Shown one piece after another: positions 49,098 through 58,307 of a stretch of DNA of 64,000 nt. The notes under the pieces are model-generated. The model was not told the origin of the DNA, searched no databases, and saw nothing but the letters and a program-made list of their open reading frames with translations. The stretch comes from Martinezella lusitana (GTDB lineage: Bacteria > Pseudomonadota > Alphaproteobacteria > Rhizobiales > Rhizobiaceae). The stretch is from contig NZ_JACHBG010000005.1 in the NCBI RefSeq assembly GCF_014207095.1, positions 1 through 64,000 of the forward strand. Direction: 5' to 3'. A program made the position numbers and the translations under genes. Every line of letters starts with the position of its first letter. The stretch's first letter is position 1.

Positions 49098-49808
49098 TCA
49101 GCCGTTCGGCCGGACGCGCTTCAACGCATCGTCGACGCTGATATTGCCGAGATAGCCGCCGGCCGACTGCGCCGGCTTCTCGTCCTCGATCGCGTGGGCA
49201 AATTTGACGGCCGGATCCTCCTCCAGCTGCCGGTATAGCCGCTCGATATTGGGATAGTCGGCTCGCTTCACCACGTCGTGGTAGTCGGTCCAGCGGGCGA
49301 TGCCGAAGAAATAGGCGTCAGCCAGCGTCTTTCTATCTCCCAGTAGCCATTGCTTGTCCCCCAGCATCCTGTCGAGATCCGCATGCGCCTTGCGCACCTT
49401 GAAGCCCCCATAATCGCGTAGCGCAGCCTTTGCCGCCTCGTCTCCGCCATGCTCATACACATACCAAAGCGGCGCGAACGAGTTGAAGAAGCTGGTATTG
49501 AGGAAAGCGAGCATCCGGTTGAGCCGATCGAACTCCTCGGTTGCCTGCGCAAACGCCAGGCCCGTATCGGTGCTCTCAGCGCCAAGATGGTTGAGAATGG
49601 CGATGCTTTCCGTCAGCACGGCGCCGCTGCCCGTGATCAGGGCGGGCGTCCCGCCGACCGGATTGATGAAGCGATAGTCGCCGCTCATGAAATCCTCCTT
49701 GACCATCTCGACACGGGACAGTCTGTAGGGCTTTCCCAGCCACTCGAGTGCGACGATCGATCCGAAGGAGCATCCCGAGGGGACGCCGTAGAAGAGTACC
49801 GGTTCCAT
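49098..49808 (-). CDS. Glutathione S-transferase family protein
   Basis: 236 residues. N-terminal thioredoxin-like domain (YGVPSGCSFGSIVALEWLGKPYRL) and C-terminal helical domain (about 90-215). GTPALITGSGAVLTESIAILNHLG contains the glutathione-contacting E-S pair. Start at ATG 49808. Divergent from a LysR gene that probably controls it. Confidence 0.9.
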   Translation of the reverse strand: MEPVLFYGVPSGCSFGSIVALEWLGKPYRLSRVEMVKEDFMSGDYRFINPVGGTPALITGSGAVLTESIAILNHLGAESTDTGLAFAQATEEFDRLNRMLAFLNTSFFNSFAPLWYVYEHGGDEAAKAALRDYGGFKVRKAHADLDRMLGDKQWLLGDRKTLADAYFFGIARWTDYHDVVKRADYPNIERLYRQLEEDPAVKFAHAIEDEKPAQSAGGYLGNISVDDALKRVRPNG

Positions 49809-49924
49809 ATTGTTCTCCTGATGTAACGAGGTGAAACCTCGATGCCAGCAATATGGATTTGTGGACCTTGATCCGGTAGACCGGTAAATTCGAACCAAAA
49901 GTCTCTTTATATGGACATTGCGCG

Positions 49925-50857
49925 ATGGCATTGAATCTCAATGATCTGCAGATCTTCGTCCAGGCGGTCGACAACGGTGGCTTTGCCGCCACCGCGCGCA
50001 GGCTGGGCATGCCGAAATCGACGATCAGCAAACGCATTGCCGCTCTGGAAGCGGATCTCGACACACGGTTGCTTCACCGCACCTCGCGCAGCTTCCTGCT
50101 GACCGATTCCGGACGAGACTTCTATGAGCACGCGACAGCCGCGCTGATCGAGGCGGAAGCAGCCGAAAACGCCGTGCGGCGGCGTCACGTCGAGCCGAGC
50201 GGCATCGTTCGTATCACCGCCTCCGTGCCATCAGCCCAATTCGTGCTCGCGGATCACCTTCCCTCACTCGCCGTCGCCTATCCCAAGCTGACGCTGCAGA
50301 TCCATGCCACCGATAGGTTCGTCGATCTGGTACAGGAAGGCTTCGATATCGCCGTGCGCAGCCACTTTTCGCCGCCGCCGGATTCCGAACTGGTTCAAAG
50401 GCAGGTTTCGGTTGACGACATGATGCTGGTGGCCTCTCCCGACTATCTCGAAAGGCACGGTTTACCGGCCGATCCGCAGGCGTTGCAGCATCATGACGGC
50501 CTGCTCGTTTCGCAGACCGCAAAGACATGGCAGCTTCAGAATGCCGAAGGCGGTTCACTCACCGTTTCCCCTCTCTGCCGCTTCGTCGCCGACGAGACGC
50601 TTGTCTTGCTGCGGGCGGCAATCTCGGGCCTCGGTATCACCTGTCTGCCGGAAGCGGCATGCAAGGCGGCACTCAAGAGCGGCCAGCTCGTTCGAATTCT
50701 GCCCGACTGGACGGCCGGCAGCGTCACCACCACGATCCTGACCACCCACCGCCGCGGCCAGTTGCCGGGCGTGCGCGCCGTCGTCGAGTTTCTCGCCAGG
50801 CGTTTAGCGGCTCGCCATGGCGATGCGGACAACCCAACGCGCCAGGAGATGCGCTGA
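49925..50857 (+). CDS. LysR family regulator next to the GST gene
   Basis: 310 residues: MALNLNDLQIFVQAVDNGGFAATARRLGMPKSTISKRIAALE is a full LysR winged helix, and the substrate domain follows (about 90-300). The 116-bp gap to the divergent GST gene likely holds its binding site. Effector unknown. Confidence 0.92.
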   Translation: MALNLNDLQIFVQAVDNGGFAATARRLGMPKSTISKRIAALEADLDTRLLHRTSRSFLLTDSGRDFYEHATAALIEAEAAENAVRRRHVEPSGIVRITASVPSAQFVLADHLPSLAVAYPKLTLQIHATDRFVDLVQEGFDIAVRSHFSPPPDSELVQRQVSVDDMMLVASPDYLERHGLPADPQALQHHDGLLVSQTAKTWQLQNAEGGSLTVSPLCRFVADETLVLLRAAISGLGITCLPEAACKAALKSGQLVRILPDWTAGSVTTTILTTHRRGQLPGVRAVVEFLARRLAARHGDADNPTRQEMR

Positions 50858-50863
50858 AAAGAA

Positions 50864-50893
50864 GAAGGCCCGATGCGATTGCACCGGGCCTTC
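50864..50893. terminator. Bidirectional terminator between LysR and aldo/keto reductase genes
   Basis: GAAGGCCCG (50864-50872) pairs with CGGGCCTTC (50885-50893), with an inner TGC-GATT-GCA stem. Confidence 0.8.
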
Positions 50894-50928
50894 CCTTGAA
50901 ACTACAGTTTATTTGCGCGCGCCCGATA

Positions 50929-51759
50929 TCAGAACGTCGCGGTCATCGGATCCGGGCCGATGCGGCCGCTAGCCGAATCGAGCTTGGCGATCTCAGCCAG
51001 ATCGTCGCTGTCGAGCTTGAAGTCGAAAACCTTGAGATTTTCTTCGATACGGCTCGGCGTTACTGATTTCGGGATGACGATCAGGCCATTGTCGATGTGC
51101 CAGCGGATGATGACCTGCGCCGGCGTGCGGCCGTGCTTGGCGGCAACCTTGCCGATCATGGCATTCTCCAGAAGCTTGCCCTGGCCGAGCGGGCTCCAAG
51201 ACTGCGTCTTGATGCCGAGCTTGTCGTGAACTTCGCGCAGCGCCTTCTGCTGGAAGGTCGGATGCAGCTCGATCTGATTGAGCACCGGCGTCACGCCGGT
51301 TTCGCCGATGATGCGGTCGAGATGCTCCTTGGCGAAGTTGGAAACGCCGATCGAATGGGCGCGGCCCTCTTCCTTCAGGCGCACGAAGGCCTTCCAGGTG
51401 TCGAGGTAGCGATCGCGATGCGGCGACGGCCAGTGAATGAGGTAAAGGTCGACATACTCGGTACCGAGCCGCTTCAGGCTCTCATCGAACGCCTTGAGAG
51501 TGGAATCGAAACCCTGCGCCTCGTTCCAGAGCTTGGTCGTCAGGAAGATATCCTTGCGGGCGACGCCCGACTGGCGCATGCCTTCGCCGACACCATCCTC
51601 GTTGGCATAGATAGCCGCGGTATCGACATGGCGATAGCCGGCTTTCAAAGCGGTGCTGACGGCCATCGGCGCAACGTTTTCCGGCGTCTGCCAGACACCG
51701 AGGCCGACCTGCGGAATGGAATTGCCGTCATTGAAAGTGATCTTCGTTTGCGTGGTCAC
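50929..51759 (-). CDS. Aldo/keto reductase
   Basis: 276 residues, TIM barrel. The catalytic tetrad can be read: D and Y in DTAAIYANEDGVGEG, K in FLTTKLWN, and H in YLIHWPSP. NADPH site near IPKSVTPSRIEENL. Reduces small aldehydes such as 2,5-diketogluconate or methylglyoxal; substrate unknown. Confidence 0.94.
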   Translation of the reverse strand: MTTQTKITFNDGNSIPQVGLGVWQTPENVAPMAVSTALKAGYRHVDTAAIYANEDGVGEGMRQSGVARKDIFLTTKLWNEAQGFDSTLKAFDESLKRLGTEYVDLYLIHWPSPHRDRYLDTWKAFVRLKEEGRAHSIGVSNFAKEHLDRIIGETGVTPVLNQIELHPTFQQKALREVHDKLGIKTQSWSPLGQGKLLENAMIGKVAAKHGRTPAQVIIRWHIDNGLIVIPKSVTPSRIEENLKVFDFKLDSDDLAEIAKLDSASGRIGPDPMTATF

Positions 51760-51947
51760 GATAAGTCTCCAAAGGATGAGATGGGGTGGAGTGAAGGCGT
51801 GATTTAAATTTTGAAAGAAACGATTTGGGCCAAGCCCGCGCGGGCGTGCCGGTAGGAGAGCTATATAGTAGAGAATATTGGGATTTTAACCCCACACGGC
51901 GTTTCAGACAACGCAAACCGTCAAGCTTTTCGCAAGCGGAGGAAGGG

Positions 51948-51977
51948 GCAGCCGCGGTGGCGAGGGGGCTGCTTTTT
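51948..51977 (+). terminator. Orphan terminator-like hairpin
   Basis: GCAGCC (51948-51953) pairs with GGCTGC (51967-51972), followed by TTTTT. No plus-strand gene ends here, so it might close an unannotated small RNA; the upstream promoter is not clear. Confidence 0.4.
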
Positions 51978-52231
51978 GACACCGCCGTATCAAGGCAGGA
52001 GATCAGGTACTCGAAGCGCTAAGGACGGTGATTTTTACCCGGCGCAGCACCCATGGCAAATATGCCGGCAATCCGTCGGGCAGCGCGCTTGCCTTTTCAA
52101 TTTCGCTCACATGTTTTTGCTTTGCGCGTGATTTCGTTTGAAATCATAGCAGTTTCAAGCAAACCACCAAGCCCAAGGCTGCGTCTCGACTTGCTAAAAA
52201 TGCAATTTGGCGTAGGACTTAGGAGGGACTA

Positions 52232-52338
52232 GGAGCATTTCCAGGAAAAGTGCGAAGCGGTTTTCCGTCCGGAATGCGTATAGAAACAAAGCTAGAGCGC
52301 TTGCGCGATTCGAAGAAAAGCGGGCACGCTCTGAAACG
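52232..52338 (+). repeat. RIME-like interspersed repeat, copy B
   Basis: Starts AGGAGCATTTCCAGGAAAAG and ends GGGCACGCTCTGAAACG, aligning with copies A and C along its whole length. It ends 15 bp before the ATG of the response regulator gene, so it forms most of its 5' leader. Confidence 0.85.
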
Positions 52339-52352
52339 AGGATCCGAACGGC

Positions 52353-53036
52353 ATGACCGCACGCACCATTCTCCTGGTGGACGATGACAACGACCTGCGC
52401 GAGATGCTGGTCGAGCAATTATCGCTCTACGAGGAATTCAACGTCCTGCAGGAAGTGACGGCTGGAAAGGGCGTGCAGACGGCGCGCACCGTGCCAGTCG
52501 ACCTCCTCATCATGGATGTCGGGTTGCCTGATATGGATGGCCGCGAAGCCGTGAAGCTGCTGCGCAAAAACGGCTTCAAGCCGCCGATCATCATGCTGAC
52601 GGGTCACGATACGGATTCCGACACCATTCTCGGCCTGGAAGCCGGCGCGAACGACTATGTGACGAAACCCTTCCGCTTCGCAGTGCTGCTTGCTCGTATC
52701 CGTGCGCAGTTGCGCCAGCACGAGCAGAGCGAAGATGCGACCTTCACCGTCGGACGCTATCTCTTCAAGCCGAGCCAAAAGCTTTTGACCACCGAGGACG
52801 GGCAGAAGATCCGTCTTACGGAAAAGGAAGCGGCGATCATCCGTTATCTCTATCGTGCCGACCAGAAGGTCGTCACCCGCGATATCCTGCTCGAAGAAGT
52901 CTGGGGCTATAATTCCGGCGTGACCACGCACACGCTTGAAACCCATGTCTATCGCCTTCGCCAGAAGATCGAGCGCGACCCATCCAGTGCCGAAATTCTG
53001 GTGACAGAAAACGGCGGCTACAAGATCATTCCGTAG
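52353..53036 (+). CDS. OmpR/PhoB-family response regulator
   Basis: 227 residues. Receiver domain (1-120): acidic pocket DDD at 10-12, phospho-acceptor D in LLIMDVGLPDMDG (about 53), T/S in MLTGHD and K in VTKPF. C-terminal winged helix (about 130-225) with LTEKEAAIIRYLYR and THTLETHVYRLRQKIE. No sensor kinase is adjacent. Its ATG lies 15 bp after repeat copy B; a cyclic-nucleotide-binding gene follows after 9 bp. Confidence 0.93.
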   Translation: MTARTILLVDDDNDLREMLVEQLSLYEEFNVLQEVTAGKGVQTARTVPVDLLIMDVGLPDMDGREAVKLLRKNGFKPPIIMLTGHDTDSDTILGLEAGANDYVTKPFRFAVLLARIRAQLRQHEQSEDATFTVGRYLFKPSQKLLTTEDGQKIRLTEKEAAIIRYLYRADQKVVTRDILLEEVWGYNSGVTTHTLETHVYRLRQKIERDPSSAEILVTENGGYKIIP

Positions 53037-53045
53037 GCAGCAGAC

Positions 53046-53501
53046 ATGGCGCTGAACGACGATATCCGCCTGCTGTCGCAACTGCCGCTCTTCCACGGCA
53101 TGGGTGATGAGCCGTTGCGGCTGATCGCCTTCGGCGCCGATCGCCGCCGCGTGTCAGAGGGCCAGACCCTGTTCCGGGAGAAGTCCCCTGCCGAATGCGC
53201 CTACGTGGTGACGCGCGGCAGCTTCGAGCTCAGCACCATCGATACGGCCGGGCAAAAGCAGGTGGAAGCCGTGGTGCAGGCCGGCACGATGCTCTCCGAA
53301 CTTGCCCTGGTGACGTTGGTGGAGCGAAAATACACGGCTGTCGCCGCCGAAGAGTCCGACGTGATCCGCATCACCCGCGCCCTCTTCCATCGGCTGATCG
53401 AAGAGTACCCCGACGCCGGTCTGCTGATCCAGAATCGCATCCGCGAAAACTTCGCGGCCCTTGCCAGGCAAACGGCCGCGCTTCTCGGCCGTTTTTCGTG
53501 A
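53046..53501 (+). CDS. Cyclic-nucleotide-binding domain protein
   Basis: 151 residues made almost wholly of one cNMP-binding beta-roll (residues about 10-130: LPLFHGMGDEPLRLIAFGADRRRVSEGQTLFREKSPAECAYVVTRGSFEL). No helix-turn-helix follows, unlike Crp. The usual R-T pair for phosphate binding is not evident, so ligand binding is unsure. It follows the response regulator gene after 9 bp and is likely its partner. Confidence 0.88.
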   Translation: MALNDDIRLLSQLPLFHGMGDEPLRLIAFGADRRRVSEGQTLFREKSPAECAYVVTRGSFELSTIDTAGQKQVEAVVQAGTMLSELALVTLVERKYTAVAAEESDVIRITRALFHRLIEEYPDAGLLIQNRIRENFAALARQTAALLGRFS

Positions 53502-53535
53502 GAGCCTGAGATCACAGGCCTTCGGCTACATTGTC

Positions 53536-54339
53536 CTAGAGATCGAAATGCGCCATGACGGGCACGTGGTCGGACGGGCGATCCCAGCCGCGCGCCGCCT
53601 TCAGGATCTCGATCCGCTGCAGATGCGGCCCAAGGTCGGATGACGACCAGATGTGATCGAGACGACGGCCACGATCGGCCGCTTCCCAATCCTTGGCGCG
53701 ATAGCTCCACCACGTATATAGCTTCTCGCTGGCAGGCACCTGCTGGCGCATCAGGTCGAGCCATGCGCCGCGCTTCATTACGTCGATCAGGCCGTCGGTC
53801 TCGACTGGCGTGTGGCTGACGATCTTCAAAAGCTGCTTGTGCGACCACACATCGTGCTCAAGCGGCGCAATATTGAGATCGCCGACAAGGATCGCCGATG
53901 TATTCGGCTCGGCATCGGCATGCAACTTCTTCATCTCCTCGATGAAGTCGAGCTTATGGCCGAATTTCGGGTTGATATTGCGATCCGGCTCGTCGCCGCC
54001 CGCCGGAACGTAGAAATTGTGCAGGCGGATGCGCCGCCCGCTGCGCTCGAAGATCGCCGAGATATGCCTGGAATCGCCGACATTGCAGTAATCCTGCCGG
54101 TGATCTTCGGTCAGAGGGAAACGCGAAGCGATCGCCACGCCATGATAGCCCTTCTGGCCATGGATGATGATGTGCTCGTAGCCGAGCGCCCTCAGCGGCG
54201 CATAGGGGAAAAGCTCGTTCGGAACCTTGGTTTCCTGCAGGCAAAGAATGTCGGGGCGGGCCTGCATCACGAACTGTTCGACGATGGGCATGCGCAGCCG
54301 CACCGAGTTGATGTTCCACGTCGCAATCGAAAATCCCAT
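53536..54339 (-). CDS. xthA: Exodeoxyribonuclease III
   Basis: 267 residues, the normal XthA length. MGFSIATWNINSVRLR at the start, LCLQETK, GDLNIAPLEHDV, and the C-terminal SDHVPVMAHFDL (with the catalytic DH pair) identify the family. It cleaves DNA at abasic sites in base excision repair. ATG 54339 is chosen over an upstream TTG. It converges with the cyclic-nucleotide gene. Confidence 0.96.
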   Translation of the reverse strand: MGFSIATWNINSVRLRMPIVEQFVMQARPDILCLQETKVPNELFPYAPLRALGYEHIIIHGQKGYHGVAIASRFPLTEDHRQDYCNVGDSRHISAIFERSGRRIRLHNFYVPAGGDEPDRNINPKFGHKLDFIEEMKKLHADAEPNTSAILVGDLNIAPLEHDVWSHKQLLKIVSHTPVETDGLIDVMKRGAWLDLMRQQVPASEKLYTWWSYRAKDWEAADRGRRLDHIWSSSDLGPHLQRIEILKAARGWDRPSDHVPVMAHFDL

Positions 54340-54423
54340 GCCCAAGCCTTTCCCGTCGTGAGGGTAAGGCTTTAGACCGGCTGCAACGGAAAGGAAAGGT
54401 CATTCCGCCACTTCTGCAGCCCC

Positions 54424-54530
54424 AGAGCAACTCCCGGAAAAGTGCCAGGTGGCTTTCCGTCCGGAATTGCATAACAACAAAAAGAGAGAGCCTTTCCGCG
54501 GTTCGAGGAAAAGCGGAAAGGCTCTGAGGC
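54424..54530 (+). repeat. RIME-like interspersed repeat, copy C
   Basis: AGAGCAACTCCCGGAAAAGT at the left, AAAGCGGAAAGGCTCTGAGG at the right. It lies between lolA and xthA, two minus-strand genes, and differs from A and B at several positions but keeps the two palindromic halves. Confidence 0.85.
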
Positions 54531-54554
54531 CGGAGATGCCGGTCGGCGCCTTTA

Positions 54555-55223
54555 TCAGCGCGTGTAGTCGATGCGGAAAACGCTGTCGTCGAAGGCGACG
54601 TTGGTCTTGACGTTGTTGATGATGACGTCGGTCGTCTTGCCCTGCGGATCGATGACGGTCCACTGGCGCAGGTCGTAGGTTTTGGAATCGAAGATCATCG
54701 TGATGGTGGAATCGCCGAAGACGGTGCGATTGCCAAGCGTGATCTTGGTGAGATCCGGCTTGGAGTCGACATCGCGCACCATGTCGGCGGAGAGGTCGAT
54801 CTTGTTGGCGAGCAGCAGGCTCAGCGGCGTCTTCGACAGCTGATACATGTTGCGCGTCTGGGTCTGGTCGTTGAGGACCTGAACGTTATTGCCGTCGCAG
54901 ATGACACGCATGCGGGACGGCGGCTCGTAGTTGAAGCGCATCTTGCCCGGCCGCTGGATGAAAAATGAACCGCTCATCTGGTCGCCGCGCGGCCCGATCT
55001 GCAGGAAGCCGCCCTTCATCGTCTTGATCGAAGAGAAGTGGTCGGCGATGGCCTGGGCGATGCCGGGATTAAGGGCGGCTGCAGCTGCCTGTGTCGGCGC
55101 TGGGGCCTGGGCAAGGGCCGAAATCGGCAGAGCGCCCGCCATGCCAACCGCGACCACGGCGCCGAGAAAATGCCGGCGGCTCAGGGAAAGTCGGTTGGAC
55201 GGCTGCGCATCAATCTTTGTCAT
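54555..55223 (-). CDS. lolA: LolA-family outer-membrane lipoprotein carrier
   Basis: 222-residue precursor. The N terminus carries a twin-arginine motif (SLSRRHFLGAVVAVGMAGALP, SRRHFLG), then AQA cleavage and a LolA beta fold (GGFLQIGPRGDQMSGSFFIQRPGKMRF, then MRVICDGNNVQVLND). Carries lipoproteins across the periplasm. ATG 55223 follows GGAGAATTC-like sequence. The Tat-type signal is unlike the Sec signal of E. coli LolA. Confidence 0.88.
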   Translation of the reverse strand: MTKIDAQPSNRLSLSRRHFLGAVVAVGMAGALPISALAQAPAPTQAAAAALNPGIAQAIADHFSSIKTMKGGFLQIGPRGDQMSGSFFIQRPGKMRFNYEPPSRMRVICDGNNVQVLNDQTQTRNMYQLSKTPLSLLLANKIDLSADMVRDVDSKPDLTKITLGNRTVFGDSTITMIFDSKTYDLRQWTVIDPQGKTTDVIINNVKTNVAFDDSVFRIDYTR

Positions 55224-55377
55224 CGAATTCTCCTTCATGCTTCGTCCATGGCGCGCAAAATCGGCGTCTTCATGGCGCGGCGGCCCAAGGCCGGTAGGGG
55301 GTCGCGATCAAATTTGCCTGATCATAGGCGGGATGCCGAACATAGGCGGGATATGTGACACGGAAAGGCGGATCGCC

Positions 55378-58035
55378 TCAGCGATCCAGAATATCCGCTT
55401 CGGTGGGAACGAGAATCTCGCGCTTGCCGGCGTGGTTGGCCGGGCCGATCACGCCTTCCTGCTCCATCCGCTCGATCAGCGAAGCGGCGCGGTTGTAGCC
55501 GATGCCGAGACGCCTCTGGATGTAGGAGGTCGAGGCCTTGCCGTCACGCAGCACGATCGCGACCGCCTGATCGTAGGGATCGTCCGATTCGGAGAGATTG
55601 GAGGTGCCCGCCGGGCCGTGACCGTCTTCGTCCTCATCCTCATCGATGGTGATGGCATCGAGATATTGCGGCGCACCCTGCGTCTTCAGGTAGGCAACGA
55701 TATCCTCGACTTCGCCGTCGGCGACGAAAGGACCGTGCACGCGCTGGATGCGCCCGCCGCCGGCCATATAGAGCATGTCGCCCATGCCGAGCAGCTGCTC
55801 CGCTCCCTGCTCGCCGAGGATGGTGCGGCTGTCGATCTTCGACGTTACCTGGAAGGAGATGCGCGTCGGGAAGTTCGCCTTGATGGTGCCGGTGATGACG
55901 TCGACCGAAGGACGCTGGGTCGCCATAATGACATGGATACCGGCGGCACGCGCCATCTGCGCCAGGCGCTGCACGGCACCTTCAATATCCTTGCCGGCGA
56001 CCATCATCAGATCGGCCATTTCGTCGATGATGACGACGATATAGGGCATCGGCTTCAGGTCGAATTCTTCCGTCTCGTAGATCGCCTCGCCGGTGTGGCG
56101 GTCGAAGCCGGTCTGTACGGTCCGGCTGATGGCTTCGCCCTTGGCGACGGCCTGTTCGACGCGCGTGTTGAAGCCATCGATGTTGCGCACACCGATCTTC
56201 GACATCTTCTTGTAGCGCTCTTCCATCTCGCGGACGGTCCATTTTAGCGCGACGACGGCCTTCTTCGGGTCGGTGACGACAGGCGACAAAAGATGCGGGA
56301 TGCCGTCATAGACGGAGAGTTCGAGCATCTTCGGATCGATCATGATCAGGCGGCACTGCTCCGGCGTCATGCGATAGAGCAACGACAGGATCATGGTGTT
56401 GATGGCGACGGATTTACCCGAGCCGGTGGTGCCGGCGACAAGCAGATGCGGCATCTTGGCAAGGTCGGCGATGACGGGCTCGCCTCCGATCGTCTTGCCG
56501 AGCGCCATGGCAAGCTTCGCCTTGGAGCCCTCGAAATCGCGGCTGGCAATCAGCTCACGCAGATAGACCGTCTCGCGCGTGGAGTTGGGCAGCTCGATGC
56601 CGATGGCGTTGCGGCCGGGAACGACGGCGACGCGGGCGGCGATCGCGCTCATCGAGCGGGCGATATCGTCGGCAAGTCCGATCACGCGAGAAGATTTGAT
56701 GCCAGGCGCCGGCTCCAGCTCGTAAAGCGTGACGACCGGGCCGGGACGGACATGGATGATCTCGCCCTTGACGCCGAAATCTTCCAGCACCCCTTCGAGC
56801 ATGCGGGCATTCTGCTCGAGCGCATCGGCCGAAAGCGTCGCATCGCGGGCAACGGCCTTCGGCTCGGCCAGCAGATGCACGGCCGGCAGCTGGAAGCCAT
56901 AGGGGCGGATGAAGGAGGTCTGCGCCTCTCGCTCCGCCCGTGCGCCAGGCTTCGGACGCGACGCCGCCGGAACGACACGCTGTCCAGGGACCGCCTTCGG
57001 CGATGCCGAATGCAGCGGCCATTCGTCTTCATCCTCATCGTCGGGCAGAATGCCGGCAGGCCGCGGCGGGTCGCGATCATAGCTCGAATCATCGTCCTCA
57101 CCGTCACCCATGCTGATGGAGGGTGCCGACACGACCCGACGCGCTGCCGAGCCTTCAAGCGACGGCTCGACGCGAGCCATTGGCGCCTTCGCACGCGCAG
57201 GCTCGTTCAGTGTACCGAATTCGTCATCATTGAAATCATAGGGCGCATCGAAAGCATGGTCGCGGCGCTTGCGCGGCCCCATGCCGAACAGGCGGCGGAG
57301 GCGGGCCTGGGTATTGTACCAGGCATGCATGACCGCGCCAAAGGCCATGAAGTTGCTGAGGAAGCTGCCGCGGTCGTCATCCTCGTCCTCGTCGCCGACA
57401 CGGCGGGCACGGCTGCGCGTTTCCTCGTACTCGTCTTCATCCTCTTCGTCTTCGACCGGGCTTTCCCCGATCACGCCGGCGCCGAAGAGCAAGAGCCAGA
57501 TGGCGGGAACGGCAAGCAGCGAGCCGATCACGATGGCGAAGACGCCGCTCGGATAGGTGCCGATGAAGAGCGCCGGAAACCGCAGCAGGATATCGCCGAC
57601 AACCCCGCCGATGCCGTTTGGAATCGGCCAAGTGGGCGGCGCCGGGAAGCAAGCCATGGAACCGGCCGCTACAACGCAGCCACCTAGCCATGCACCGAGA
57701 CGCGACGGTACGCGGTTGAGCTTGCGATTGGAAATGAAGGCGAAGGCCCAGGCGGCAACGGGCAACATAGCAACCAGGGAAGTCAGGCCAAGGGACTGCA
57801 TCATGATATCGGCGAATGCGGCGCCGGGAAAACCGAGCAGATTGGTCGGAGCATTGCCTGTGGCGTAGGAATAGCTGGGGTCCATGACGTTCCAGGTCGC
57901 CAGCGCAGCAACGGCGAGCGCCAGCAGGAACAGCAATGCGAAGCCGGCCAGACCCTTGACCTGACGCCAAACCACACTCGATAGCGATAAACGGTCGGGG
58001 CGACCGCTCAACGCCGCCGAATTGCTTCTGCCCAT
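55378..58035 (-). CDS. ftsK: DNA translocase FtsK
   Basis: 885 residues. Four or five N-terminal helices (about 25-190), a polar linker of about 250 residues with acidic stretches ([15 protein letters not shown]), an ATPase domain with Walker [15 protein letters not shown] (about 545) and a C-terminal gamma winged helix ([31 protein letters not shown]) that reads KOPS sites. It moves chromosomes during division. ATG 58035 is chosen; a start 11 codons upstream is possible. lolA follows. Confidence 0.97.
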   Translation of the reverse strand: MGRSNSAALSGRPDRLSLSSVVWRQVKGLAGFALLFLLALAVAALATWNVMDPSYSYATGNAPTNLLGFPGAAFADIMMQSLGLTSLVAMLPVAAWAFAFISNRKLNRVPSRLGAWLGGCVVAAGSMACFPAPPTWPIPNGIGGVVGDILLRFPALFIGTYPSGVFAIVIGSLLAVPAIWLLLFGAGVIGESPVEDEEDEDEYEETRSRARRVGDEDEDDDRGSFLSNFMAFGAVMHAWYNTQARLRRLFGMGPRKRRDHAFDAPYDFNDDEFGTLNEPARAKAPMARVEPSLEGSAARRVVSAPSISMGDGEDDDSSYDRDPPRPAGILPDDEDEDEWPLHSASPKAVPGQRVVPAASRPKPGARAEREAQTSFIRPYGFQLPAVHLLAEPKAVARDATLSADALEQNARMLEGVLEDFGVKGEIIHVRPGPVVTLYELEPAPGIKSSRVIGLADDIARSMSAIAARVAVVPGRNAIGIELPNSTRETVYLRELIASRDFEGSKAKLAMALGKTIGGEPVIADLAKMPHLLVAGTTGSGKSVAINTMILSLLYRMTPEQCRLIMIDPKMLELSVYDGIPHLLSPVVTDPKKAVVALKWTVREMEERYKKMSKIGVRNIDGFNTRVEQAVAKGEAISRTVQTGFDRHTGEAIYETEEFDLKPMPYIVVIIDEMADLMMVAGKDIEGAVQRLAQMARAAGIHVIMATQRPSVDVITGTIKANFPTRISFQVTSKIDSRTILGEQGAEQLLGMGDMLYMAGGGRIQRVHGPFVADGEVEDIVAYLKTQGAPQYLDAITIDEDEDEDGHGPAGTSNLSESDDPYDQAVAIVLRDGKASTSYIQRRLGIGYNRAASLIERMEQEGVIGPANHAGKREILVPTEADILDR

Positions 58036-58195
58036 GATATCCAGCCCCGTTCCTTGTCGATAGCGCAAGCGAATCGGTCGATGCCCACTCGCCGGCAGGT
58101 TAGCCCTACCTAATCAGAGGAGGGTTAATGGCATGTTAACCATGCACGCCAACCTCCGGAATCGCAGGCCCACATGGGCGAAAGGCGGTGGACAA

Positions 58196-58225
58196 ATAAA
58201 AAGGGCCCGAACCGAGGTTCGGGCC
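58196..58225 (-). terminator. Terminator of amtB
   Basis: GGCCCGAAC (58204-58212), CGAG loop, GTTCGGGCC (58217-58225). The adjacent plus-strand AAAAA run at 58199-58203 gives T residues on the minus strand. Confidence 0.85.
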
Positions 58226-58307
58226 AAAAGCAGCCGGTTACGAAGAAACCGGTTGCGACGGGATGTTCAGCGACGCCGGTTGTTGGCACCGGCGTCGCAA
58301 GCTTCGA

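Larger units (their letters stand above)
51760..52352. other. 593-bp intergenic region
   Basis: Largest gap in the window. The right end is a RIME-like copy (52232-52338). A hairpin followed by TTTTT lies at 51948-51977 on the plus strand without an obvious gene before it. The stretch 52025-52230 shows no gene I can support. An open frame 51825-52022 has no coding character beyond being open. Confidence 0.6.

Noticed and set aside
51825..52022. 65-codon plus-strand frame in the large gap
   Set aside because: No ribosome site, no similarity I can recognise, and it overlaps the orphan terminator hairpin.
56293..57687. 464-codon plus-strand frame opposite ftsK
   Set aside because: Antisense mirror frame of ftsK, Arg/His-rich, no domain.
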